A DNA stretch of 64,000 nt from Silene latifolia (taxonomy: Eukaryota > Streptophyta > Magnoliopsida > Caryophyllales > Caryophyllaceae). Position 1 is the first letter of the stretch. Each line of letters begins with the position of its first letter. The DNA is taken from assembly GCF_048544455.1 (NCBI RefSeq), contig NC_133530.1:16235748-16299747 (forward strand). Reading direction: 5' to 3'. The position numbers were made by a program, and so were the translations under genes. The notes under the pieces are model-generated. The model had not been told where the DNA came from, searched no databases, and saw only the letters and a program-made list of their open reading frames with translations. Below, one piece after another: positions 54,386 through 64,000 of this stretch.

Positions 54386-54800
54386 TGTAGATACCTCGTT
54401 TCTGCATCTCTCGCAAACCACCCGGTGATGATTGGGCCGCATGTTTGGTACGCGGAACAATTTGTGACCGTTCGTAATTTTATCATCAAGTGATTGCTCA
54501 AACACTGATGTCTACCTCTTAGTTGTCATCTACGCTCCGATACGGTCGTTTTGACAGTAATTAGAGTACATTTGGAGTCCGGGCCTAAAACCGTCTTCAT
54601 TTTCTGATAACCGTTAAATCCCGAGTCAGAATGTTCTGGAATGTTCCAGATATTTCTATTGCATATTTTTTATAAATATTTCACAATCTTTAATCTTTGG
54701 TAAACAATTTCCCGTAATATTCATACAAAATATTAAGGAAAACCAAATTATTCCGTTATTCCATAAATTAAACACGGAAATCTTTCTTCCGCAGGAGGAA

Positions 54801-54875
54801 ACCACCTGGGAACAGATGCAGCAGGTGTTGCGCCTCTTCCAAGAGGCGCAGTGACTGTTGCGCCTCTTCCCAGGT
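54801..54875 (+). repeat. Two-hairpin module A2 (3' LTR)
   Basis: Nearly the same as A1 with a few changes. Ends CCTCTTCCCAGGTCC, restoring the outer inverted repeat. Confidence 0.75.
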
Positions 54876-55415
54876 CCTTTTCTGCGTATTTTTCGTATCT
54901 TTTTCATATCTTTTCGAGATTCACTTCCAAAGTCTCTCCGAAAACCCTATTCCTTCACGTGATTAGTATAAATAGGAGCCTTCGCTCATCATATTTCTCA
55001 CGCGAGTGTCCGCCCTTCTCTTCTCCCTTTGCATTCTAGACCTTCGTTCTTACTTTTTGGCGTCTACGTGCTTGAACATTCGACCACGTAAGCTCGGATC
55101 CTTCTGAGTACCAGCCTCGTTTGCATGACCGACCAATTTGACCAACTCCACAATTAATCAACTTAATTAATCTAATCGTTTTCCTCTTACGAGGGCACTT
55201 TCGTTACATTCGAGTCGAGCATCACTAATCGATAACTTAGTTCATCTCGTTTCGTCAAACATGTAAGTATGAGGGTGTAAATCCTTCTTTATTTATTGTT
55301 CTTTACTTTTTGTACCACTAATGTAAGGTTTATGTCGAAAACACCTCTTAAAACCGATTTATGAAACCATGCTTTAAAACCCTTTTTACGGATTTCCAGA
55401 AGATGACCGTCGAGA

Positions 55416-55477
55416 AAGGACGCAAAGAATCGCTGCGCCTCTTGAAAGGGGACGCAGCTTTCTTTGCGCCTCTTCGT
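55416..55477 (+). repeat. Two-hairpin module B2 (3' LTR)
   Basis: Two units with arms around AAGAATCG and TTTCTTT spacers. About 33 bp longer than B1. Confidence 0.7.
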
Positions 55478-56002
55478 GAGGCTGCCGCAGTTCCTGCTTC
55501 CTTTCTTCTTCCTTCGTCCTCTGTAATTCGTTTTCTTTGTTTTGTTTTTCGTCTTGTTCTTTAATTCTTTGACGCAATAGCATGATAATTTCGCATGTAT
55601 ATAATTTTATCATTAAATTCGGCTTAAATCCCTTATAATCTCATATTTGCGGGTTTTCGTCATTAAAGTCAATCCGGGTTGTAGAAATTTGATTCTTTCA
55701 TATTGGGTTTCTGGAATTCGATCCTTGGCATATTTTCATCTGTCTATTGTCATATTCGTCACTAATTTGTCATTAATTCGTCATATCTAACCTATTTAGT
55801 TCACCCATGTCATTAATCAATCGTTCATTCATGTAAATAATTTATCTTAAATCCGTCTCATCCATGTTTATTGCTTTTATGACCATCATTCACATGTAAA
55901 TAATCTGTTAATCACTTCCATCCGAGTAAATATATCATAATCAATCATTAAATTCACCAATTAATATTAACGATTTGCAGTTCCGGCTTCACAGCCAGAA
56001 GT

Positions 56003-56075
56003 CACCCTTGGAACAGACGCAGCAACGGCTGCGCCTCTTCCAAAGGGCGCAGTCTTGCTGCACCTGTTCCAGGTT
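56003..56075 (+). repeat. Two-hairpin module C2 (3' LTR)
   Basis: Canonical form (GGAACAGACGCAGCAACGGC, TGCGCCTCTTCCAAAGGGCG, CAGTCTTGCTGCACCTGTTC). Confidence 0.7.
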
Positions 56076-57456
56076 GATTTCTGCCTGTGAACTTCCGTTC
56101 TGCCTTGACCTAGTTTAATTAGCTTACGTATAATTGACTATTATCCGTATTATCGCCTACTGATCTGTTCGTTAATTCATTCATTTATTCCTTTTCTCAA
56201 ATTATCCGTTTTAGAGGTATTTTCGACATAAATCAATGAATCCAATGTAATTATTGTAATTATTATTATTGTAATTTTTCTTTATTATATTTATCATATT
56301 TCTTGTATCATTTGTATGCTTTCACATGTAATCAACCTTAAATCTCTACTTTGAAATTAATTGTATGCTAAATTACGTGATAACCGACTTAGTCTAATTC
56401 TCACATGTTAGGATTAAAACTTGGATGTTGCATTGCGTGCATATAATCGACGATATATCAAGTATAGATGATGTCCCTAATCATTAGTAGAGGCCGCTAT
56501 CGAGGCGGGCGGGATTAGGTGTTCGATCAAAAGAGCTTCCTAATACGTACCATCACCCCTTACTCCAGATCTCTGTGAACATCCGTGTTCATTGGCATCC
56601 ACGAGAGTCATTATAGACATAGAATGCTAAGGGTAACGATTGCTTAGTGTTCATGTCACTACTTTGTGTCTTGACATGGCACGAGGTATTCGAACGGTTT
56701 CCAATTTTCCACAATAAATTGGTGGCGACTCCACAAATGCAAACGCTTGTTCTTCCCAAGCGCCCCCGTGGGCCCATTGTCCACATATATGCGAAATAAA
56801 AGTAGAAAGAATGAATTATTAATTGTTTATACCTCGACATTTCACGTTTAGATCCTTGGTAAGTAAATATAAACAAAAATAAATTAGAATCCAATTGAAT
56901 AGAGTGTAAAAGACTAAACAAACAAAAGTATGCAAATAAAAAATCATAGGTGAATGAAAGTACCGTCGCATTTTCGTGGTCTTATTTATAACTCAATAAA
57001 CCCTCCTAGTACTAATGATAAATGAGAGTTATTGAAATTAGACTTTAATGAATTATAAGGAGTTATAAGATATAAATATTATTTTAATGAGTCAATTTAA
57101 CTAATTTTTATTTTTTGTCTTTTTAGTTGCCAAGATCATTAAAGATGGAGTAATGAAAAATTACTCATGCATATTTTTTTAGAGAGTTTGTGAAGGTTCT
57201 TACATGATCACTTAGTCATTTATTTAACCAATTTTTATTCTTTGTCTTTATAGTTACCAAGATCATTACTCGTGTCGTTATGAAAAATTTAGTGCATATT
57301 TATCTTTCTTTGTCTTTTTAGTTACCAAGATCATTATTCATGGGGTTATGAAAAATTTAGTGAATTTATAAAGGTTCTTAAGCGATCACTAGAGTAAGAT
57401 GATGTCACTTGACACTTAAGAAATTGCTCAAAATATCATTTTTATTTATTGTATAG

Positions 57457-57457
<1 letters not shown>

Positions 57458-57502
<45 letters not shown>
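57458..57502. repeat. (ATA)n microsatellite
   Basis: About fifteen trinucleotide units between the proposed Helitron start and the MULE-like element. A shorter run (58944-58968) continues on the other side of that element. Confidence 0.9.
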
Positions 57503-58943
57503 GGGTTATTTCATGAGAATAATCCAACATAAGCCTCCTCTTCTCATATTAATCCATCCTAGTGTTTAACTGAGAAAAATCTTATCTTCGACATCATTTA
57601 ACTTCTATTAAACCCATGCCATAATTGACCTCTTAATGCCGGTTTCCTAACAGGTCACACTTTTTTTTTCTTTTTTTCTTTTTTTTTTCTGGTTCTTCTT
57701 TATCCTTTCTATCTTCATCCTTCATTTCTCTCCTAGTTCTTCATTCCTTCTTAATCATTCTTCATCTCTTCCACTTCATTTTTCTCATCAAATTAAACAA
57801 TTCTATAATAAATCCTATTATCATCTGAGTTTCTACATTAATTATTACACACGAAAATCCAATCTTTGAACTATATCTCGTAATTTAAGCACTTTTTTCA
57901 TTAACTATTACTCCACTTTATTCCCAAACTCCAATCAATCCTCCTATACTCTAACAGTCCAACCACCGTCCACCACGAACGAGCGCCGATGACTGTCGAA
58001 GCCACGCACACCACCATAACACAAACGCCACAAGTGTTGCCGCCTTCCACCTCATGCTCCATCACAGACACAAACACTGCACTACTCCGTCACCACTGAC
58101 ATCGCGAGTCCACCACCAACACTCACCCAATCTCTTCTTTCCGACTACTCACAACCACCGACAACACCTTTTCGACCACCAACAAGTGAACACAACCCTC
58201 TAAAAACTACTTTATGGCCTCGATCGACACCTCACTTGCCTTCTACGATCAGGTTGATGGTGGTTCAAACCTTTCAGATTAAGATTTCCGAAAACTAACC
58301 CCAATTATACTAACAAACAAACTTTGTTTGAGTTTTTCTTCGATTCTAATATGATAAATGGAAGAAGACTACTGTTGTGTTGTGTTTTGTTTGTGTTTGT
58401 GTGGAGAAGAGAGCATGAAACCCTAATTGTGTAATTGGGGGAAAATAATTCAGAAGTGATGAAATTAATTTGGGGAAAATAATTTAGGGTTTTTTATTGA
58501 TTAAAAGGGATGAAGAAACCAAGTGGTGTTAGTCTAGTGGTAGCTGGGTTAAACCTTGAAGCTTGCAGAAATGCAGGAGTTGAAAGGTCCCAGGTTCGAC
58601 TACCAGCTGGGGCGATGATCACTTGACCACTGCAGCCCCCGAAGGGGTGGCTTACATGGTCCATGTGGTAGTGCGGGAATGCATGGGCCCGGGGGGACTC
58701 AACCCCTCGTCATCAAAAATAAATAAATAAATAAATAAATAAAAGGGATGAAGATGAAGATGGGATGATGTTTGTGTTTCTCATTAAAATGAAAAGAGTT
58801 AAAGAGGAAAGTAACTTGTGAAAAGAGTTAAAAGAGGAGAGGTAACCTGTTTTACAGGTTTCCCTTCCAAGAGATCGACACAAGTTAAATGACGTAATAC
58901 GAGAAGAGTAGGCTTAGGTTGGATTATTCTCATGAAATAACCT
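57503..58943. mobile_element. MULE-like non-autonomous element with 43-bp terminal inverted repeats
   Basis: The left end (57503-57545, starting GGGTTATTTCATGAGAATAA) and right end (58901-58943) are inverted copies with about 40 of 43 matching. TAATAATAA on both sides would be a 9-bp duplication as in Mutator elements, but it lies in a microsatellite, so this is not proof. Length is 1,441 bp, including a nested SINE. The interior has no transposase. Confidence 0.75.
58517..58739 (+). mobile_element. tRNA-derived SINE with (AAAT)n tail, perfect 15-bp TSD
   Basis: A box TAGTCTAGTGGTAGCTGGG (from 58530), B box GGTTCGACTACC (58593-58604), a 3' body and an (AAAT)n tail (about 58716-58739). Flanked by the perfect duplication TAAAAGGGATGAAGA at 58502-58516 and 58740-58754. 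About 223 bp. Young, since the duplication is exact. Confidence 0.93.
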
Positions 58944-59553
58944 TAATAATAATAATAATAATAATAATTTATGAATGAATGGATTATAAAAATGGTCATG
59001 TTAAATAAAATTAAATGGTTTATGTAGTCTTTTTAAGTAAATTGTATAGATAAATAGATCATAGATAGATAATATCATAATAGTAAGGGAGTGAAATTGG
59101 TATTTTGGTGTCGGTGGAATTAGAAGTGAAATTGGATGAGGTTGGGTGAAATGTGAATAATAAACTACTCTTTTTTTTTTCATTTTTTTGCTTTTCCATT
59201 TTTTTGCTACTCTTTTTTATGTTCTTCTTTTTGGCTTGGTAATTAATAAATAAATTAAATAATTTATTAAAATGTATAGAAAGTAAATTAATTGCTAATC
59301 CTATGTGGAATTAAATTAATTGCTAGTGACATGTGGAATAAAATTAATTGCTTTTATCTAGCCTTTTAATTATATAGTATAGATAGATAGATAGATACGC
59401 TTTCCATATGTCATACCCTTTACGAAAGACCTCAAATCACACTATACGAAGACAAACTCGAATAAGAAAGTTTCATTCTCATTCTCCTTTTCTTTCTTAA
59501 AGTCTATGAAAACAAAAATACGCCTCCCAATGGGGATTACCATTATCATTCTT
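58944..59553. other. Unassigned AT-rich spacer with a possible Helitron 5' end
   Basis: Noncoding AT-rich sequence. A TCTATACTATATAATTAAAA start on minus at 59383, preceded by A, looks like a Helitron 5' end. (GATA)n follows at 59380-59396. A degenerate T-rich stretch lies at 59164-59215. Confidence 0.4.
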
Positions 59554-60273
59554 TTTTTTTTTTTTTTTTTTGACAGCAATACATAGCATAGCTTACAATA
59601 GAGCATTCCGGGCAAGATTATGAGCTATCCTATTCACTCCCCTAGGACAATAACTAAGAGAACAACAGTGAAAACGAGACGCAATAGACTTAAGATCCTG
59701 GATAATGCCGCTAATAGACGCAATCGCCTTCTCTGCTTCGGCAACCTGCATAACTAAAACAAGACAATCTGTAACAAGTCTAATATGGAGATAGCCTTCT
59801 TCCAAGGCCCAATTTAGCGCCATGATAGCAGCATGTCCTTCGGCATGCAGGGCAGAAGAAGCAAACGTGCGAGCATGAGCATAAGACCTCAAGGTTCCAT
59901 TACCATCCAACAAGCACCACCCCATACCAGAACTTCTATCTTCTCTCCAAGCAGCATCACACTTGACAGTGCAAACATTCCCACAATCAGGTCCACCAAC
60001 AATCCAAAAAGGAAAGGAATTTCTAATCCTCTTTACTAAAACAAAATCAGGAGAGATGTCCACGAGAGGTGCTTGAATAAGGCAAGCACTCTTGCTACAC
60101 GCAACCTCATTCATACATTGAATGTCACCCAGAATAGCAGTGAGAACACTCATAGGCCAAGGGCGGCGGTTCTGGAAGATCATCTCATTCCTGCAACACC
60201 AAATTCTCCAGAGGGTAGCAAGAAGGGGGAAGAGGAGGGAGTTAGGATCAGGCCCTTTTAAAAAGTAAGTAAC
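59554..60273 (-). mobile_element. Short 5'-truncated LINE insertion (RNase H end) with 14-bp TSD
   Basis: A perfect duplication CCATTATCATTCTT (59540-59553 and 60274-60287) flanks a plus-strand T-run (A tail on minus) and a 720-bp element. The minus frame stays open to near its 5' end and includes a LINE-type segment before RNase H (LATLWRIWCCRNEMIFQNRR), then the RNase H proper. This is a classic 5'-truncated target-primed insertion. It is from a different LINE family than the copy at 14951-18720, judging by the protein. Confidence 0.9.
59593..60183 (-). pseudogene. LINE RNase H domain fragment
   Basis: 196 codons on minus. RNase H landmarks: VKCDAAWREDRSSGMGWCLL (first Asp), LHAEGHAAIMALNWALEEGY (Glu), IRLVTDCLVLVMQV (second Asp) and VNRIAHNLARNALL at the end. 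The frame continues upstream to about 60267 before the insertion boundary. RT and endonuclease are missing. Not functional. Confidence 0.85.
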
Positions 60274-60287
60274 CCATTATCATTCTT

Positions 60288-61191
60288 ACTAACCATGTTC
60301 TCTCATAGTTTTATCGCACAATGTAATGTTGTATCCGTAGACAGGTTGACACTCGTACGATTAATCTAAATTACTCTTTAGAATAACTCGTACAGTATAG
60401 TTCATTTAGCACTATCATTAAGTGGGGACTATGAATTCTCTCGATTTTCTTTTCTCTTTATTTCCTTCGATTCCTTCCTTACCGTACAATTTCAAATCAT
60501 TATTCTTTGTCCACTCCAACAAATAATTACAATTAAATCGTTCTAGTGCAAAATCGAGATCATTAAGAGAAAATGGAACGAAATAAAAGCAGAAGAAATA
60601 AAAAAGATCTAGTTTATACGTATTACGCAAGTAATACTATACATGTTCTTGTTTATATATTGTACAACGATCTTATCAAGACTAGACATGACATATGGGT
60701 GAACCAATCCAGGTGCAAGTCGGAGCAAAATCAAATCGGGTTAATTTCGAGTTTGTTAGAATTCGAGCCATATCAATTCGGGTTTCGGGTCACATGTGAA
60801 TTATTTGATAGGGGTAAGTTTGAGTCATATGGGACGGGTTAACTTGCGTGCCCAGTCAAGCCCGGGTCCTCAATTCAGGTGCCGAATCGGGTACAAATTG
60901 AGTTATTCGAATCGGGTTAATATTACCGAAAACAAACAAAAATGTGATCACATCCGTCCGAACTCCGAAACTGAACTCAGTCAAAGGAAGGAAACGATAT
61001 GTTCGTTCATCTTCATCACTATCTGCTCCATTTCTCCACGTAACTTCCACCTCCTTGTTCTCTCAGTGTAAATCTCTTCATTGTTTCACTCTAATTTCAA
61101 CAATTTCACCTAAAACTACAAACCCTAACTCAATTTCTCGCCCAAATCATTATCTAATTCACTAAAATCATCACCTTTCTGTTACTTAACC
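60288..61191 (+). promoter_or_regulatory. Upstream region and 5' UTR of ETFQO
   Basis: AT-rich intergenic DNA. The right 150 bp before the ATG look like a pyrimidine-rich 5' UTR. The stretch 60690-60900 holds degenerate tcgggttaattcgagtt-like phrases similar to those in the inverted-repeat element at 13297-14303. No gene seen. Confidence 0.4.
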
Positions 61192-63272
61192 ATGCTCAAA
61201 CTCCTATCTTCTAAAAGATGCAATATTTTCAAATCATCTTACTCAAAATCCAACCTTTTTCATCCTAAATTAGGCACTTCATCATCTGGGTCTTCTCCAA
61301 AACCCTCAAATTTAGTGAATGGGTCAGTGATTAGCACTAATTATCGAGTTTTCGCTTCTGGGCACTTGTCAAAATGTGAAAATGGAGGTGGGTTTTTGAG
61401 GAATGTCAGTATGGTGGGAGAAAGAAGAAGTTTTTGCAGCGTTTCGGACCGCGAAAAGATGGAGTATGATGTGGTGATCGTAGGGGCAGGGCCTGCTGGG
61501 TTATCAGCAGCTATAAGGCTGAAGCAATTGTGTATTGAGAAGGATGTTGATTTGTCTGTTTGTGTTGTTGAGAAAGGTGCTGAAGTTGGTATGTTTCTGT
61601 TCTACTGGTGTAATTTTCTAGTACTTTCTTTGTCTCCATCATTTGTTTACCTTTTATATTCGGGTTGTGAGGAGTATTTTAATCAAAGGTAAATAAATGA
61701 TTGGGACGGAGTAATTTTTTGTAAGTGGGATTAAGCTTGTGGATGATTTTGGAGTACTGGCAATTGCGATGCCAATGGTTTAGTATGTGCAAGTTATGGA
61801 CTTTCATGAATGCTCTTAAGTTTGAATGGATGCCGAAAAATAGTACTACTTTAAGCTTTAGAAGTCGACATTGGTGTCTTGGAATCATGAAGTGACAAAG
61901 ATGTGAACAAATTATCATCACTTACAATGTGGGTGACTTGTGAATTGTGATGGTTACTTGTGGAGTTTTGGCATGTACCAAAATGTGTTTGATTAGAGCT
62001 AATTTGAGTGGAGTTTGTAGGGAAAATGCGTTTTGCGATCCTTAACTAATTGGTAATCAACATAAAAAGTAACCTATTAAGCTTGCATCCTAGATCAACC
62101 ATGCCTAATGGCTAATATTGCAACGCGGTACAAAACGATCAGCTCACACATGTACCATATATGTCACGCTATCACTGCCACACTTACACAAGTGAACTGC
62201 TTAAAATGATGTGTTAATTTTGTTCTGTATTTACTCACTAGTGTAAGGGCCTTAAAGTGTAAGACTACTCACTCTTGTAATCTGTGGCCTTCTAGGCGCA
62301 CATATACTCTCAGGTAATGTCTTTGAGCCACGGGCATTGGATGAACTCATTCCTGATTGGAAGCAGGAGCAGGTGCTTTTCAGTTCACTTGTTTCCTGCT
62401 TTCCTGCTGAGGGTTTATTAAGTTTTGGATTGTTGTTTCTGGTTGTTAAGTGACGAATGCAATGCATATGGAATCATATTGTAGTCGTGACTCATGGAAG
62501 TATGTTTTGTGCTCTTACACTCTCTCTTATCTGATGCATTTGTCTGTGAAAGGAATATTAGGATGATCTAATGACACTTGACAATATGGAATCATATTGT
62601 AGTCGTGACTCATGGGTTTCATCGTAGTTGCTACGAGTGTAGTACATATTGGAATTAGGATGATCTAATGACACTTGCTAGAAGATATTGGACTTTTGAT
62701 CATTGCCTAATGCCTTATAACGATTTTGCTTCGGTGTCTATGTGAGACTGATACATTCTTCAAGCAATTTCTGTGTAGTTTAATGTATATACATGACAAA
62801 GGAGTGCACTTAATGCTATTGCTAACCGTAGATGGGAATTTTGGGAGTCTGGTATGATTGGGGACTGACTATATTACCATACCCCTGCGGAAAGGATGAT
62901 TCATTCCAGCTTCCCCTTCATGCCTTATCACTTACAACTTTTACAGGACTTTGAGGGCTCATATCATCTGCTAATCTAGCTTGTTAAAAAAGATGTGTAG
63001 AAACAGTGAAATACAAGCCGTGACATTTAAACTTCTTAGCCAAAAATTGTTATCATGTGAGAAGCATCAAAAAATGATCCAAAGTTATACAATGTGTACT
63101 ATCAAATTCTGCGGTTCCCTCTTATGCTGATCCTGGATATGGTTTGTTGTGGACGTGAATTGCAGGCACCTATCGATACTCCTGTTTCTTCTGATAAGTT
63201 TTGGTTCTTAACAAAGAATCGCGCATTGTCACTTCCGAGTCCATTTGATAACAAAGGAAACTATGTGATAAG
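61192..63272 (+). CDS. ETFQO: Electron transfer flavoprotein:ubiquinone oxidoreductase, mitochondrial, first three exons
   Basis: Passes electrons from ETF to ubiquinone at the inner mitochondrial membrane during amino-acid and branched-chain catabolism. Exons 61192-61588, 62296-62372 and 63166-63272 keep frame across GT-AG introns; the gene continues past the window. The N-terminus ([20 protein letters not shown]) is basic and Ser-rich with no acidic residues, as a mitochondrial presequence. The FAD-binding motif [14 protein letters not shown] has GAGPAG at residues 98-103. Downstream [20 protein letters not shown] and [20 protein letters not shown] match the family closely. The ATG at 61192 is the first in frame. 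About 190 residues are visible of roughly 600. Confidence 0.92.
62465..62690 (+). repeat. Tandem duplication inside an ETFQO intron
   Basis: atggaatcatattgtagtcg...ctcatgg occurs at 62468-62499 and 62585-62616, and aggatgatctaatgacactt occurs at 62560 and 62657. The unit is about 97-117 bp with a deletion or indel between copies. In intron 2; no coding effect expected. Confidence 0.7.
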
Positions 63273-64000
63273 GTAGACTTTTAGCAGTTAATACTATGAA
63301 TCCTGGGCAATGATCCCCAAACTACTACATGCTTTAATAGGTCATGCCATGATTTTGGTCGTCTCAGGAAAATTTGAGCGGCTTATTCCAAAATAACCTG
63401 TAACTGAAAAACCTGGTTCAAATGAATGGTAGTTATATTGAACTTAAGAAACTAGTTATGGGCAAAAGCAGTTGGTGCTTCCAAGGAGATCCAATTATCC
63501 TTGCTTCAAAGGATTTGGAAATTTTTGTAGTTTTTTAACTTGGAAAACAGGGTGTCCTCTTTTATGCCCCTTCTACTTAATCGTTTTTTTTTCTATATAA
63601 AAATAAAGTATTGCATTAGTAGGTTAGTAAGCTAGTTGATGTTTAGTAGTGTTGGTATGTAATGGGACATGCAAATGTGATCATATTTTACAGTCTGCTA
63701 CATGGGCCTACCTAATTTTGTATGAACATGTTTTCCACCTTGTGTATACTCCCTCTAACCGGTATGTTCCTCCCATTTAGTTTAGGCAAGGTTCTTAAGA
63801 AAATGGGTAGGTGGTTTCATATCAGAAAAAAAAACCTTTTACACTAGTTTTTTTTTTTTTTCCTTACCAGCCTCCACCACATTCCCGCGAAGCCATCTCA
63901 CGCCACCACCACACTTGCTGGACCACCCAAAACTACCTACTGGACCACACTCCTACCACCCACAAGGCCTCAACCACACCATCACGACCATCATAGCAAC
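63273..64000 (+). other. ETFQO intron 3, running to the window edge
   Basis: T-rich noncoding sequence after the donor at 63273. The next exon (expected to encode the region after NKGNYVIR) is not seen before 64000. A Pro/His-rich stretch at 63860-64000 is just composition. Confidence 0.6.

Larger units (their letters stand above)
37289..56785 (+). mobile_element. Tat-lineage Ty3/Gypsy retrotransposon, 19.5 kb, with antisense genes
   Basis: LTRs at 37289-39642 (2,354 bp) and 54386-56785 (2,400 bp) are flanked by a perfect TATAT duplication (37284-37288 and 56786-56790). A primer site follows the left LTR at 39646; a polypurine tract (AAAGTGGGGGCTC) precedes the right LTR. Gag, protease, RT, two RNase H domains and integrase lie on plus (40437-47167). 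The dual RNase H and the 7-kb region after integrase fit the Tat/Ogre/Retand lineage. Downstream, two intron-containing genes lie on the antisense strand. Pol has at least four nonsense changes, so this copy is not autonomous. Confidence 0.92.
54386..56785 (+). repeat. Tat 3' LTR (2,400 bp)
   Basis: Same ends as the 5' LTR. TATA box at 54967-54975. Modules at 54801-54875, 55416-55477 and 56003-56075. About 46 bp longer than the 5' LTR, explained mainly by the second and third modules. Confidence 0.92.
36970..57457 (-). mobile_element. Helitron (about 0.99 kb net) split by the Tat-lineage element
   Basis: The 3' end, read on minus, has the hairpin CCCGTGATTTTCACGGG (36998-36982), an 8-nt spacer, then CTAG (36973-36970) followed by T. 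The proposed 5' end is TCTATACAATAAATAAAAAT at 57457, preceded by A in an (ATA)n microsatellite. Removing 37289-56785 plus one TATAT leaves about 986 bp. An alternative 5' end, TCTATACTATATAATTAAAA at 59383 (also preceded by A), would make it about 1.46 kb with the MULE-like element also nested inside. Confidence 0.6.

Noticed and set aside
57960..58300. A His/Thr/Pro-rich coding region in the MULE-like element
   Set aside because: No continuous frame with family similarity; kept only as a possible captured segment.
58517..58610. A functional tRNA gene, from A and B box-like sequences
   Set aside because: No cloverleaf can be drawn and the copy has an (AAAT)n tail and a target duplication, so it is a tRNA-derived SINE.

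Overview
The window is nuclear DNA of a flowering plant. The evidence is intron-rich genes with plant-type products (SnRK1 alpha kinase, mitochondrial ETF:ubiquinone oxidoreductase, cytosolic-type lysyl-tRNA synthetase) and layered plant retrotransposons. A eudicot of the Caryophyllales, perhaps Caryophyllaceae, is my guess from the style of the retroelements; it is not demonstrated.

Three host genes lie at the edges. At the left, lysyl-tRNA synthetase (+, 1205-3321) is cut inside a coding exon by a Copia retrotransposon (minus, 1-1204) that runs off the window. Convergent to it is a complete SnRK1 catalytic-subunit gene (minus, 4813-11051, 10 coding exons, 507 aa) with a SINE in one intron and a MITE in its 5'UTR intron. 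At the right is the 5' part of an ETFQO gene (+, 61192-63272), which continues past the edge.

Between about 12.3 and 60.3 kb is a nest of mobile DNA. In order: a Helitron holding an inverted-repeat transposon (12361-14695); a 5'-truncated LINE split by a 546-bp hAT-type MITE with an 8-bp target duplication (14951-18720); a second Helitron (18908-19875) next to a roughly 115-bp direct repeat; a decayed Ty3/Gypsy chromovirus lacking its 3' LTR (20622-27422); a structurally complete 8.8-kb Copia element with 996-bp LTRs and TSD GAAGA (27975-36801); and a minus-strand Helitron (36970-57457) split by a 19.5-kb Tat-lineage Gypsy element (37289-56785, TSD TATAT). Then come a MULE-like element with 43-bp terminal inverted repeats carrying a SINE (57503-58943), and a short LINE insertion with a 14-bp TSD (59554-60273).

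The Tat-lineage element is the most interesting part. Downstream of gag-pol it carries two intron-containing genes on the antisense strand: a two-exon gene of 469 aa and a seven-exon plant-mobile-domain gene of about 670 codons. It also carries eight copies of a quasi-palindromic two-hairpin module, placed in both LTRs and upstream of both antisense genes. The modules are the main place where the two otherwise near-identical LTRs differ. Separately, a Gypsy and a Copia element here both carry arrays of the palindrome TCGATCGA in their untranslated leaders.
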